Shown in pieces: positions 1 through 12,300 of a stretch of 64,000 nucleotides of DNA. The notes under the pieces are model-generated. The model saw nothing but the letters and a program-made list of their open reading frames with translations, made no database searches and was not told the origin of the DNA. The position numbers and the translations under genes were made by a program. The DNA comes from Panorpa germanica (lineage: Eukaryota > Arthropoda > Insecta > Mecoptera > Panorpidae), in contig OY783214.1 in the NCBI GenBank assembly GCA_963678705.1, positions 1,922,001 to 1,986,000 of the forward strand. Reading direction: 5' to 3'. Position 1 is the stretch's first letter. Every line of letters starts with the position of its first letter.

Positions 1-1822
1 ATATTGAAGACCTATATGCCACACTTTGTCGAAGGCTTGGGCTATGTCTAGAAAAGCTGCTGAACAATATCTTTTGGCATTTAAATCTTTATAATTTGTG
101 TTAACCAACCAACGGTTGTTCTACAGTACCGTGCTTATTGCGGAAGCCAAATTGATGTTCGGGAATTAGCTTTTTTTCATTAATGATACATTTTAACCTC
201 TTAAGGTATATTTTTTCAAATAATTTCGATAGTATCGGCAGTAAACTAATGGGCCTATAGGAAGTAACCTCTTCCGGTTATTTCCCAGGTTTCGAAATCA
301 TAATTATTTGAGCAACCTTCCAACTACTTGGATAGTAGTTGGTTCTAAGAATTGCATTAAAAATGAAAGTAATTAGTTTTATACTTTTCTTAGATAGTTC
401 GAATATTATCTTTCCTGTGATTAGGTCAAAACCGGGTGATTTCCTAATATCGATTTCTTTTACTATTGTTTTCCAAGTTTCCTTGGTTGCAATTTTTTTA
501 TGAGGAAAGTTCATTTGGAAAGGGCTGTCCAGAAAATCCAAAATACCATTTTCATCTTCTGCTGCCGTTTCTGAAGGATACGGTTTGAATACTTCCTGCA
601 GATGATTAGCAAACATCGTAGCCTTTTCTTTATCATTCCTTGCCCATTTATTTTTCTCATCTTTGATAGAAGGGTTGTGTATCTCTGGTCTTTTCATCTT
701 CCTTGTTGCTTTCCACAGCGAGTACTCCGTAGCTTCCGATGGTGTTAAATTTTCAAGATATTCTTGAATACATTGGTTATTATGCTCCTATATCAATTCC
801 TTTAGGCCTTTTGTAGCTCTATTTAATTTTCTTTTATTAGTAGGTGATTTGCATAGTTGCCATTGTTTACGTAGATGTCTTTTCTCCATTATTTTCTCCT
901 TAATGAGTAGGGGCGCATCACTCGTCTTCCCTTGGATAGCTTTATGCGTGGGAGTAGCAAACCATGCTGCTTCTTGAATGTTTCTGGTAAGGTGTTCTAC
1001 TGCTATTTCAATTTCCAGTTCAGTTTTCAGTGGTATACTTAACGAAATAGACTCATTTAGCTTTGATCTAAAAAGGTCCCAGTTAGTTCGATTATTGTGC
1101 AAGGATGGCCCAGTTTCTCTACTGCGTATTTCCTCGTATACAGTAATAATCACCGGAGAGTGATCTGATGACAAATATAAACAGGATTCCGCTTTACATT
1201 TTTTCGGGTCAACACCTTTAGTGATACAAAAATCGATCACATCCGCAACTTTTTTTACGTCAGAAGGCCAGTAAGTTGGTTCGTAAGTTGAAATTGATCT
1301 TAGATTTTTAGAACTCATTGCTTTTACTAGTTCTTTACCCTTGGTATTAGTTATTCTCGAGCCCCATGTTGGGTGCTTGGCGTTATAGTCACCCCCTGCC
1401 ATAAATTTGTTACCCAGTGTTTCAAAAAAGGTCACGTAGTGTTCCTTCTTGTTGTTGTGTTTTGGTGGACAATAAATTGCTGAGATTGTTACTGGGCTAA
1501 CTTCATTTTCAATAGTAATACTGGTGGCCTGTAAATAATCCATTGCAAACTTCTCTCTTTCATGATGTGCAATACTATCTTTCATAATTATTGCAGTTCC
1601 ACCACGTGCCTTACCATCCGGATGTCTAGTGTGGTATATTTTATATTTTGGAATACTATTGTAGTGCCGTTCAGTGAAGTGGGTCTCTGATACCATCATG
1701 ATATCTATGTCTTGGTCAATTAAAAAAGTTTTTATTTCCCGAGCGTGTTGGTGAAAACCGTTTGCGTTCCAAATACATAATTTATACCTTTGTTGTTTAT
1801 AGTTTTGTTGTTGTACTGACAT
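1..1822 (-). pseudogene. Jockey ORF2: endonuclease plus 5' half of reverse transcriptase, broken
   Basis: The start ATG at 1822-1820 overlaps the ORF1 stop as TAATG. The first open stretch (to 788, 344 codons) is an exonuclease-endonuclease-phosphatase domain: an N-terminal WNANG motif, SETHF, GGDYNAKHPTWGS and, near the end, SSDHSPV. The linker is interrupted by a stop at about 788. A second open stretch (697-278) carries the RT N-terminal region with KSPGFDLITGKI and SKPGK. Further left, with stops and a frameshift, come [15 protein letters not shown] and RT motif A (FLDIAQAFDKVWH) close to base 1. The YxDD box would lie outside the window. Expected function was nicking the target and priming reverse transcription; this copy is inactive. 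Confidence 0.9.
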
Positions 1823-3042
1823 TAGGCCAATTTACTAACTACGACAGTAAGTAGGTTGAGCAATGTCCCCATCTGTTCCATGAGTCTGGCAAGCATTTCT
1901 TCAAGCTTAACCATATTGCTGACTGGTTGGGTGCTTGTTGGTACTGTTTGATCATTAAGAGCTCGGGCGTATGATACTCCAGTTCTTATTTCTCTTTCTA
2001 GGCTAGGTTTAGCTTGAGTTTGATTGTTCTTCTTTTCTCGTAGTGTAGGCTATAATTTTTGTTGCAATTGTTTATGAACTTCACATCGTCTGTAGTTTGC
2101 AGGGTGATTTCCTCCACAATTAGCGCATTTTACTTGGTTGTCTTTTATTTGGCGGGAGCAATTTTTTGTCTCATGTTGCTCAGCACATTTTACGCATTTG
2201 TGTACTTTGCGACAGTATGCTTTAGTATGCCCAAATGCCTGGCATCTTGTACATTGTGGAATTACTCTTTTGGTACGTGGTGGTTCGCATTTAACAATAT
2301 TTTAGTCAAGTTTTTCTATGTTGTATACTTCTTTGTTGTTACCACTGGTTTTTAGGTCTACATAAAACATAGGTAGAGGTAATTTGGTGACTCTGTGTTT
2401 TATGTTATGAATGTTCACTGCTTCGTGGCCAAGACCCAAGAGCGCTAATTTTATTGCTTCCACCTCCGTTCCGTGGTATAGGCCTCTTAGTACAAACCTA
2501 AATGTTTTCTCACTTTTTGGTCTGAAGGTGTGGTATTGGGTGTTTTTCTCATCCAACTCCTTTATAAGAGTTTTAAAGTGTTCAGCCTCAAAAACTTGAA
2601 CTTTAATTGTTTCAAAGCCCGTGGATTTGACTGTATAATTACTTGTAATTTTTTGCATCAGTGTATGAATGAGTTGAATCACTCCTACCTTATATATTGT
2701 TACGGGTGGAGGTTTGGGTATAGTGGTTGTGTTGCTTGATTCATTAGTAGTTGTCTCGTTTGTGGTTTCAACGTTTCCCCGTTCCTCTTCTGTCAGGCAT
2801 TCAAAACTGTGATTGGTTTCTATTGGTTTACTCAGCCAATAGTCGGCTAGTTTTGTCTGTTTCCTGGCATTCAGCACTTCTGGACTTCTTAGTCTTTTCT
2901 TGTGTTGGACGGTTGTCCAACGGTTGGATGGAGATTGTACACTTTGGGGTATAGTCTCTGGGATGGTCTCCGTTTTATCAGAGATGTTTGTTTTATCGGT
3001 GCCGTAAGCTGTTGTATTTTGCGGCGGACTTCTAATCACCAT
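1822..3042 (-). pseudogene. Jockey ORF1 (gag-like RNA-binding protein), two nonsense codons
   Basis: A single 407-codon frame from ATG at 3042 to TAA at 1824-1822 is interrupted by two in-frame stops, at 2304-2302 (TAA) and 2052-2050 (TAG). The first 246 residues contain the Jockey ORF1 core (FRFVLRGLYHGTEVEAIK, then HNIKHRVTKLPLPMFYVDLK). Beyond the first stop the same frame encodes three zinc knuckles: QCTRCQAFGHTKAYC, CVKCAEQHETKNC and CANCGGNHPANYRRC. The C-terminus has a short hydrophobic segment with LARLMEQMGTLLNLL that recurs in the Jockey copy at 40.2 kb. Such proteins bind the element RNA and form RNPs. No frameshift is needed. Confidence 0.88.
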
Positions 3043-3412
3043 CTTATTAATTATTGGGACACAATTAATTTAGATTTGATTATAATTTATTCACAATACA
3101 ATACACTATTATTATTAGAACAATGATTGTGCACTGCATTGTTTATAGGAATTTCACTTTTTATCTATGTATTTAGTTTGAGGAGAAATCCACATGATAT
3201 ACCATATATGTTATACACCATATAATATAAGGTTTATTTTCCACTTTAAATACAGATTTAGATTATCTACGATGATTTGTAAATGTTCAACGGATACTCG
3301 TTCAATTCGTTTTAAACACTTCTTTTGTTAATATAATAACGAACAATAGTAGTTAAAAACAATTTTATTAAATTTCGTATAGAATATTTGAAAGAAAGAA
3401 CGTCTGCACTGC
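3043..3412. other. AT-rich spacer
   Basis: It includes the presumed 5' UTR of the Jockey element and unique-looking AT-rich DNA. No coding potential was recognised. Confidence 0.5.
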
Positions 3413-3564
3413 TTAACAAGCAATAATGAACTGGAGAACTTGAGATGCATCAGTTCCGACTATTTTTCCATAATTTTTACCATTTAGAGGAAGCACAAGA
3501 TCAATCGTGAAGTCACCGGGACCGCAGCCGATGTCTAACAACGTGTACCGTATTTTTAAATGCA
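3413..3564 (-). pseudogene. Methyltransferase exon fragment, JHAMT-like
   Basis: After a possible splice acceptor (TTCAG, ending at 3565) the minus strand encodes about 50 residues including LLDIGCGPGDFTIDLVLPL and KIVGTDAS. This is motif I and the following beta strand of class I S-adenosylmethionine methyltransferases. The wording LDIGCGPGD...LVLPL...G.IVG.D.S is typical of insect juvenile-hormone-acid methyltransferase relatives. Similarity stops after the DAS residues and the frame ends at a TAA, and no obvious donor follows. No other exon of such a gene was found nearby; it lies between a LINE and a satellite. A processed or shuffled fragment, or one exon of a gene mostly outside the window, are both possible. 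Confidence 0.55.
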
Positions 3565-3671
3565 CTGAATTTTAGGTTAGTCGCTTAAACCATAGATTTA
3601 AAATGAACTGTATGATTTGTTAAATTTAAAGAGAAATATAAATTTTTTTGTTTTTACGAATAATTTGTTGT

Positions 3672-4755
3672 TTTATACTACAACGATGAGTTCTACTAAC
3701 TCTATCTATTCTATTGCGACGAGACGTTTGAGCTAGGTAATAATGATGTATACTATGTTCTACGACAACGATGAGTTCTACTAACTATATCTATTGTATT
3801 GTGACGAGAGGTTTGAGCCAGGTTATAATGATGTATACTATGTTCTACGACAACGATGAGTTCTACTAACTATATCTATTGTATTGTGACGAGAGGTTTG
3901 AGCCAGGTTATAATGATGTATACTATGTTCTACGACAACGATGAGTTCTACTAACTATATCTATTCTATTGAGACGAGATGTTTGAGCTAGGTGATAATG
4001 ATATATACTATGTTCTACGACAACGATGAGTTCTACTAACTATATCTATTGTATTGCGACGAGAGGTTTGAGCTAGGTGATAATGATATATACTATGTTC
4101 TACGACAATGACAAGTTCTACTAACTATGTCTATTGTATTGCGACGAAAGGTTTGAGCTAGGTAATAATGATGTATACTATGTTCTACGACAACGATGAG
4201 TTCTACTAGCCATATTTATTGTATTGCGACGAGAGGTTTGAGCTAGGTAATAATGATGTATACTATGTTCTACGACAACGATGATTTCTACTAACTATAT
4301 CTATTCTATTGAGACAAGAGGTTTGAGCTAGGTGATAATGATATATACTATGTTCTACGACAACGATGCGTTCTACTAACTATATCTATTGTATTGCGAC
4401 GAGAGGTTTGAGCTAGGTGATAATGATATATACTATGTTCTACGACAATGATAAGTTCTACTAACTATGTCTATTGTATTGCGACGAAAGGTTTGAGCTA
4501 GGTAATAATGATGTATACTATGTTCTACGACAACGATGAGTTCTACTAGCTATATTTATTGTATTGCGACGAGAGGTTTGAGCTTGGTAATAATGATGTA
4601 TACTATGTTCTACGACAACGATGATTTCTACTAACTATATCTATACTATTGAGACGAGAGGTTTGAACTAGGTAATAATGATGTATACTATGTTCTACGA
4701 CAACGATGAGTTCTACTAACTATATCTCTTTTATTGCGATGATAGGTTTGGTTAT
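3672..4755. repeat. 85-bp tandem satellite, about 13 units, with four-unit higher-order repeat
   Basis: The phrase TACGACAACGATGAG recurs at 3761, 3846, 3931, 4016, 4101, 4186, 4271, 4356, 4441, 4526, 4611 and 4696 with exact 85-bp spacing; a first partial unit begins near 3672. No indels are seen over about 1.08 kb. Diagnostic variants repeat every four units: the units at 4101 and 4441 share CAATGA, those at 4186 and 4526 share CTAGC, and those at 4271 and 4611 share GATGATTTC. This gives a 340-bp higher-order unit. It is not a CRISPR array, because there are no unique spacers. Confidence 0.95.
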
Positions 4756-5253
4756 ATTAACTGTTTATATTATATATACTTTTATTTCTTCTTAGTATTT
4801 CTATTGCCAATATTTTATACTACTCTTCTGAGCAGTTTGATTGCGAAGTGGTTTGACCAACATTTTGTTATAACAGTATGCATTTTACTATAAACGACTA
4901 GGCAGCGGTTTGATTGTATTAACTATTTATATTAAAAATAACTTTATTTGTCATATTTTATATTTTTTAAATTTTTAAATGAATATTTTGCCTAAACATT
5001 AGCAGTATATGTTATTTTAATTGAAGTTAAAATTCTTTTTTAGAGACCTTATATTAATAAGTACTTTGTACATAACGGAAATTGATACGACATAGATTCA
5101 CAGTACACACTTAATAACTAAATTAAACACACGGATTTTTCTTTTGTTTTCTAAATCTCAATCTCTAACCAAACCCTTCAATAATATAATAAATATTCAA
5201 CATCCAACATCAGTCAAAGAACAACAACAAAATCGAAATTAATAAATTTGGAA
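4756..5253. other. AT-rich spacer after the satellite
   Basis: Decayed sequence with no recognisable gene. The satellite phrase GGTTTGA recurs loosely up to about 4920. Confidence 0.4.
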
Positions 5254-5259
5254 CACAGA

Positions 5260-5336
<77 letters not shown>
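5260..5336. repeat. (TA)n microsatellite abutting the mariner
   Basis: An uninterrupted TA dinucleotide run. The mariner begins directly after it, as expected for an element that targets TA. Confidence 0.95.
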
Positions 5337-5341
<5 letters not shown>

Positions 5342-6631
5342 CATGGGCTGAAAAGTCCCGGCCTAACAAAGAAAACACAGTTTTTTTGGTTCAAAATTAG
5401 CTTTATTCATCAACGTAATCTCCATCAAGAGAAACGCAATCATTCCAGCGCCGCTCTAACATTTCAATACCACTTTTGTAGAACGATTTATCTTTTGCCT
5501 CAAAGTAGGCCTCAGTTTCGGCGATAACCTCTTCATTCGTGCGAAATTTCTTGCCGGCGAGCATTTTCTTCAGGTCTGCGAATAGGCAGTAGTCGCTGAG
5601 AGCCAAATCTGGCGAATACGGTGGATGTGGGAGCAATTCAATGTTCAATTCATGTAGTTTTGCCATTGTTTTGAGTGACTTGTGACACGGTGCGTTGTCT
5701 TGATGAAACAGAAGTTTTTTCTATGCCATATGCGGTCGTTTCTTTTCAATTTCGGCATTCAAACGCTCCAATAACGCTATATAATATTCACTGTTAATGG
5801 TATTTCCTTTCTCAAGATAGTCGATGAATATTACACCTCGCACATCCCAAAATACCGAGGCCATAACCTTTCAAGCCAATTGTTGTGCTTTCGGGCGCTT
5901 TAGACGAGGTTCACCAGTTGCTGTCCACTCAGATGACGATCGGTTTGATTCCGGAGTGAAGTGATGGATCCATGTTTCATCCATTGTCACATATCGACGC
6001 AAAAATTCCGGTTTGTTACGTTTAAACATGGCCAAACACTGCTCAGAATCATCAACACGTTCTCGTTTTTGATAAACAGTAAGCAAACGCGGCACCCACT
6101 TTGAACAGAGCTTTCTCATAGTCAAATGCTAATGCAATATAAAGCCAACTCGTTCTTTTGATATCTTTACGTTGTCAGCTAACTCACGCAACTTCACTTT
6201 TCGATCATTCCAAACGATTTTATGGATTTTCTTAATGTTTTCTAGTGTTACCGCCTCATTTGGACGTCCACTGCGTTCTGCATCATCGGTGTCTCTACGA
6301 CCACGTTTGAAGTCAGCAAACCAATGTTTTATTGTTGTTTCTGATGAAGCGGAGTCCCCATAACACTTTTCAAGCCATTGCTTCGCTTGAACGGTATTTT
6401 TTCCTTTCAAGAAGCAGTGTAAAATTAAAACACGAAATTGTTTTTGATCCATTGTTTTGAAAATAGGAGAAGTAGCGTCACTCTTAGCACAATAACTTAC
6501 AAACTAATTAATAGAATATCATGAAATTTTAACAGCTGTCTTTTGAAGGTTAGTATTAACTGAAAAAAAGGTGACTGCAATAAAACTAGCGCCATCTATG
6601 TGTTAGGCTAGAGACTTTTCACCCCATGTGC
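5337..6631 (-). mobile_element. Full-length mariner element
   Basis: The terminal inverted repeats are about 30 bp: the left begins near 5340 with CACATGGGCTGAAAAGTC and the right, read on the minus strand, begins CACATGGGGTGAAAAGTC. TA dinucleotides flank both ends (5335-5336, 6632-6633). The subterminal CACATAGATGGCG phrase on the right resembles irritans/vertumnana-type mariners. Total length of about 1.3 kb is normal for the family. Confidence 0.93.
5403..6452 (-). pseudogene. Mariner transposase, 349-codon frame with three nonsense codons
   Basis: One continuous frame from ATG at 6452 to the terminal stop at 5403, the normal length for mariner transposase. It is broken only by TAG at 6131-6129, TGA at 5873-5871 and TAG at 5723-5721, with no frameshift. 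The N-terminal helix-turn-helix region includes QAKQWLEKCYGDSASSETTI, and WFADFKRGRRD, GRPNEAV follow. The catalytic DD34D triad is visible: MDETWIHH, HQDNAPCH and YSPDLALSDY, with 34 residues between the second and third aspartates. The usual proline in the YSPDLAPSDY box is leucine. The protein would cut and paste at TA sites; this copy cannot be active without its stops being bypassed. Confidence 0.93.
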
Positions 6632-6633
6632 TA

Positions 6634-7091
6634 TAAAATGAATTAGATTTTATATGTGAAAGCTAATTTTGGAACATAAAATTATATTGTCCCAGTCATT
6701 TAAGCTTAAATAAGGTTTATCGAAATTCGATATACCCAGCTGTAAGTCTGTAAATACTTGTATATTGACACCCTAAAATTGTCGCAAAACCTACATATGG
6801 GTTATACATACACCCTACCATAATTCCATGATTCTGCTACTACAAACCGCACAAGTGTTTTTCGTAATGTTTAAAATTTTGGAACTAGTCAGTGGACTAG
6901 AACTGAACAAATATGTTTAACTTTATATATAAATTACTAGATAAGCCACGCTTAGTTGTATTATTCTTTGAAATTAACAAAAAGAGAATTGCCAAGATCG
7001 ACAGTCAGTAAACTGCATCCAACCAGAAAGGGTGCCGCCCAAATTTTACAACCCAAAAATTAAAAATATTTCTTAAATAGTTATTTATGTA

Positions 7092-7159
<68 letters not shown>

Positions 7160-7687
7160 CATATGTACATGTTTGAATAACATTTAAACTGTACTGTAAA
7201 CTAAGTTATTTACTATACTGTACTATCGGCACCGTTGTGATTTTATTTCCTCTTTATATTGTAGTTAACATTATTCGGTAACTTATATTGAATACGAATA
7301 TATAAATTACAAATAAATATTTCTTTTAGCAGCAAAGTTATTTTATACCTTAAATTAAATCTCTGCTAAGTTGTTATTAAATAAGTAATTATAAATAAAG
7401 GAAATGCTATTGAACTGCAAATAGTTGATACATAAGAGGGTTGATACATATTCACTGTTCTGTACTTCTTGCTGCGTTGTGATTTTATTAACTATTGTGT
7501 TGTACTTAAAGTTACTTAATTATTATACCAACTAATATTGAACATTCTTTTTCTATAGAATTTTTTGTTTTTTAATTTTATCTGTGACTTCACTTTACTT
7601 AATGAACACACTCTTTCAATCTCACATCTCAAAAACATAACATTTTATAACAAATAATTAGTTAACCTACAACGCAACAACGAAATC
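6634..7687. other. Intergenic AT-rich DNA with a (TA)n tract
   Basis: No gene recognised. A (TA)n run occupies roughly 7097-7156. The rest looks like unique decayed sequence. Confidence 0.5.
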
Positions 7688-7701
7688 AAAATGGCAAAAT
7701 A
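7688..7701. repeat. Target-site duplication, left copy, of the I-like LINE
   Basis: The 13-bp phrase AAATGGCAAAATA here is repeated at 13081-13093 immediately after the poly(A) tail. This defines the insertion boundaries. Confidence 0.9.
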
Positions 7702-7859
7702 GAGGTTCTATTGAGTTATTGAAGCAGTGCGGACGTGTTTGTTCATTGATCAAATATTCAATAAAACGGAAAAAAACAAAAAACTATTGTGTATTTAAGT
7801 TGCAATAAATTTTACTCTCGAAATATTTTAAAATAAAGTGTTAGAATTTTGTGTGTGTA

Positions 7860-9245
7860 ATGGAAGGTGATGTGAACCCTGGAGGAGGGCACTATAGTGA
7901 TCCTCCAAAAAACAATATGCCATCTGCCATGGACGATAATAGTAAAACCGATAATATGAATAAATATAACAGTAATAATAGATACAGCACATATAAAGTT
8001 ATGATACAACCACAACAAGGACAACAAAATTTCTTTAGCTCACTAAAGCTAGCAGAAATAGTTTGCGCAATAACAAACAAAAATAATATAACAGAAATCA
8101 AAAAAATTGGAAAAAATAGAGCTATAATACAATGTACAACAGCAGAAATAGCAAATAAGATTGTAAGTGATCCAATATTAAAACAAAATAAATTTGATGC
8201 ATACATACCATACTTCTGGACCACAAAAACAGCCATTATTAAACAAGTTGATTTAGACTACACTGAGGAAACATTAATAAATAACATCGAATCGAGCAAT
8301 TTTAAAATTACAAAAGTCCAAAGACTTAACAGAAAAGTAGTCACGGATAATGGTATTAAATACGAACCATCGATGACTATAAAATTATATTTCGAAGGTA
8401 TGTATTTACCAGAGTATGTTTATTTATGGAGAGTACGCAGAGCTGTTGAACCATATATACAACCAACTGTACAATGATATAAATGCTTAAAATATGGACA
8501 TACCTCTGGTAAATGCCGTTCCCCAATATCTAAATGTCGAACATGTGGAAGTACCGAACATACAGTATCAACATGCACAGCTACAACTGCAAGGTGCACA
8601 AATTGTACAGGCAACCACCAAGCAACAGACAAAGAATGCCCCGAAAGATTAATACAAAACAAAATCAAAAAAGTAATGGCAGATTATAATTTAAGTTACT
8701 ATGAGGCACGCGGCGAAGTAGATAGAAGAGAAAACACTGACCATCTGTTTTCAGTTCGCACTCAAAATAGGTTCGATCTACTTCAAAACTATAATGAGAT
8801 CTTCCCACATATGACAAACTCAACAGAGAAAGATAATTCAATTCCTGTATACAAGCCACACCCATTAACAAGACGTGGCAATAAAAAATCAAAAAACATT
8901 AATCCTCCAACATTCAAACCTCAAAATAAAATATCAAATCTTCCATCAACATCTAACATTCAACAAAACAAAAGAAAACGCATAACCAGCAAAGAGTCAG
9001 CAGAATCTTTAGGAGATGATGACTTTTTAACAAACATCTTAAATAATGAAAAGGAACTACAGGCTTTAACAGAAACTAAAAAAACAACAAATCTTAAAAA
9101 TTCTAAAACAATTAAAACTAGTAACAACACAGAAATAAATAGTCAGCCTGAGCCCTCGTGCTCAAAAAATAATAAAGAAACAAATATAACAATAGATGAC
9201 AATGAAAATATTAAAAATAGATTACGCAAATTACCTAAAACATAA
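7860..9245 (+). pseudogene. I-like LINE ORF1 (gag-like), one nonsense codon
   Basis: The frame starts at ATG 7860; an upstream in-frame GTG is not needed. It runs to TAA at 9243-9245 and is interrupted once by TGA at 8475-8477. The stop falls on the first cysteine of the first zinc knuckle; the relative at 22.2 kb has TGC there. Downstream knuckles are CRTCGSTEHTVSTC and CTNCTGNHQATDKEC. The N-terminal half has RNA-binding-type sequence with KVMIQPQQGQQNFFSSLKL, and the C-terminal part is a lysine/asparagine/serine-rich low-complexity tail. The role would be element RNA packaging. Confidence 0.88.
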
Positions 9246-9320
9246 AATAAACAAGTGCTAAAACAAACTATTCGAATAGATTACTCAGAAATAATATAAT
9301 ATAAATTTATTAATAATTCA

Positions 9321-12300
9321 ATGCTCCCGTCAAAATTAAATTTAATTCAGTAGAATCTAAACGGCTTTTTTAGACGTTTAGAAAATATCAAAAGACTTAC
9401 AGTAGATTACAACCCTATTATAATCTGTTTGCAAGAAACAAATTTTAAGACTAAGCAAACACCGAACATTAAGAAATACAATATATTCCGAAAAGATCGA
9501 CTAACGGAACACGCCAGTGGTGGAGTGGCCACACTGGTTAGAGAGGATTTTTTTTCGGAATATATAAATATACAATCCAACTTGGAAGTAATCGTGGTCA
9601 GAGTACATGTCCCACAAAAAATTACTATTTGCAACTTATACTTACCTAACAGTCAAAACATAATTTTATCAGATATTGAAAACATATTAACTCAATTACC
9701 TCCACCCTTCATATTACTTGGAGATTTTAATGCACATAACAGACTATGGGGCAATGTCACGGACAATAGAGGACGAATAATAGAAAGATTATTGGACAAT
9801 AACAATTTAATACTCTTAAATGACGGCCAACACACACACTTTAATTTTTCTTTTCAAAACACATCCGCAATTGATCTTACTTTATGTCAACCACAAATAG
9901 CATCAAAACTAGAATGGTCAGTCCTACCAGATTTATATGGAAGTGATCATTTTCCTATTCAACTCCAAATCTTAAACAATACAATAGAAATGAACTGGTC
10001 AGGACTAAAATGGAACATCTCTAAAGCGGATTGGAATCTATATGTTGAAGAAATAATCAATAATAACATAACAGTTAATAAAGATGACCACATAGATGTG
10101 ATAACACAATCTATTAACTCCAAGATATTAACAGCTGCAAATAACTCAATTCCAAAAAAGAAAATTGGCCCACACAAACCAGCTATACCTTGGTGGAATG
10201 AAACATGTGCTAATGCGGTAAGAATGAAAAAAACAGCTTTTAACAGATATAAACGCCACAAAACTATAGAACTTTTTGTAGAATTCAAAAGATTAAGAGC
10301 ACTAGCACAAAAAACCATGAAGCAAGCAAGGAAACAATCATGGGAACAGTTTATATACTCCATAAATTCACAAACAAGTATAAAAGAAGTATGGAACAAA
10401 ATAAAATCAATAAAAGGAAATCAGCGAAAATTCAATATTCCTGCTTTAAAAATGTCATCAAACATAACTACATCACAACAAGAAATAGTAGATTTATTGG
10501 GTAAAAATTTCTATCTTAACTTCAGCACTTCAAAATATCCAACACAATTTCAACAACACATGGCAGGAAAAACATATACAGAAATAAACTTATCATCTGA
10601 CAATACTGAAACTTATAATACTCCAATTACTTTAGATGAACTAAAATCAGCGCTTCATAATTGTAAACTATCTAGTCCAGGGCCAGACAACATCCATAAC
10701 TACTTCATAAAAAATCTACCTGATGAAACCAAAAAAACTATCCTAAAATTCTTTAATCATATCTGGTTAAACGACTTATTTCCATCAGAATGGCAAAAAG
10801 CAATTATATTACCAATTTTAAAACCCGGAAAAGATGTAACTGATATCAATAGCTACAGACCTATATCTTTAACTAACACCTTGTGCAAATTACTAGAAAA
10901 AATCATTAATGAAAGACTCATTTATACCCTAGAAACACAAAATCTGTTAGAACCTAGACAAAGTGGCTTTCGTAAGCATCATTCTACACTAGATCAAATA
11001 GTTAATTTGGAAACAGAAATACTCAATAGCTTTGCCAATAACCGGAAAACTATAGCAATTTTCTTAGACATTGACAAAGCTTACGATCGAACATGGAGAA
11101 ACAACATATTAAAAGCATTAGAAATATGGAACACAAAGGGTCATCTAGCCTATTTCGTTAAAAATTTAATGAAAACAAGAAAATTCAGTGTGAATTTAAA
11201 CAACAATAAATCACAAGAATTCGTACAAGAAAATGGTATTCCTCAAGGTTCAGTTCTTAGTGTAACATTATTTCTAATCTCAATAAACAATATAGTCAAT
11301 AACATTAAAAACCCCGTGAAAGCAGGCATCTATGCTGACGACTTAGTTATTTACTGCAGCAACAAGGATATAGAAATAGTTCAAAAAAAACTTCAATCAG
11401 CCTTAAACTGCCTAGAAGACTGGTCTAATAAAACAGGATATACATTTTCTACCAACAAAACTAAATGTATTCTTTTTAAGAAATCACCAAGGCATATTTC
11501 TCCTCCAAGACTGACAATATACAATGAAGAGCTTGCATATACACGCCAAATATCTTATTTGGGTATAATTTTTGATGAAAAATTATCCTGGGTTAATCAT
11601 ATAAAAAATTTAAAGACAAAATGTAGCACTGTCATAAACATTATGAAAGTCATATCATCCAATAATTGGGGTAGTGACCAGAAAACACTAATGCATATTT
11701 TTCAAACAATGATCCGATCTACATTGACAGCATTTATAATGCAGGTTTAAGAATAGTCACTGATGCATTTAGAACATCTCCTGTAAAGAGCCTGTATGCC
11801 ATATGTGGAGAACCACCGCCTTCAATTAGACGAGACCAACTATCTCTAAATTATTATGCATCAGTCATTTCGAATCCTACAAACATTAATTTCAGAATTA
11901 CAATAGCTCCACAATATGTCTCACTATACCATAGAAACTCAAAACTGAAAAAACCACTTCTAATCAGACTAAAAAATCTCAAGGACAAACATTCTTTATC
12001 CGACATAAGAACAATTCCAATAATATTTAATAGCATTGCACCATGGATCATAGGATTACCATCTATAAACTTAACACTGTCAAAAATGGCTAAAAGTAAT
12101 ACTAATTCAACCATTTACAGATCGGCACTAAATAGTATTTTGGAAAATTACCAAGATTTCATTAAAATTTATACAGATGGTACCAAATTACAGAATGAAA
12201 CAGCTTGCGCCTTTATAATTGAAGATACAATTGGAAAAATTAAACTAAATACAATCAACAGTGTTTTTACGTCTGAATTATATGCTATAAAAGAAAGTTT

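Larger units (their letters stand above)
1..3180 (-). mobile_element. Jockey-clade non-LTR retrotransposon, truncated by the window edge
   Basis: Read on the minus strand, an ORF1 with three CCHC-type knuckles is followed by an ORF2 with an apurinic-type endonuclease and then reverse transcriptase. The RT continues beyond base 1, so the 3' end is outside the window. The right (5') boundary is not defined by a visible TSD; 3180 is approximate. No RNase H is visible in the part present. Related but older Jockey-type copies lie at 34.6-41.2 kb and 43.8-45.7 kb. Confidence 0.9.

Noticed and set aside
3672-4755. CRISPR-like regular spacing
   Set aside because: The entire 85-bp unit repeats, with no unique spacers; it is a eukaryotic satellite.
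9959-10399. 146-residue minus-strand ORF
   Set aside because: Shadow of the I-like LINE ORF2 on the other strand.
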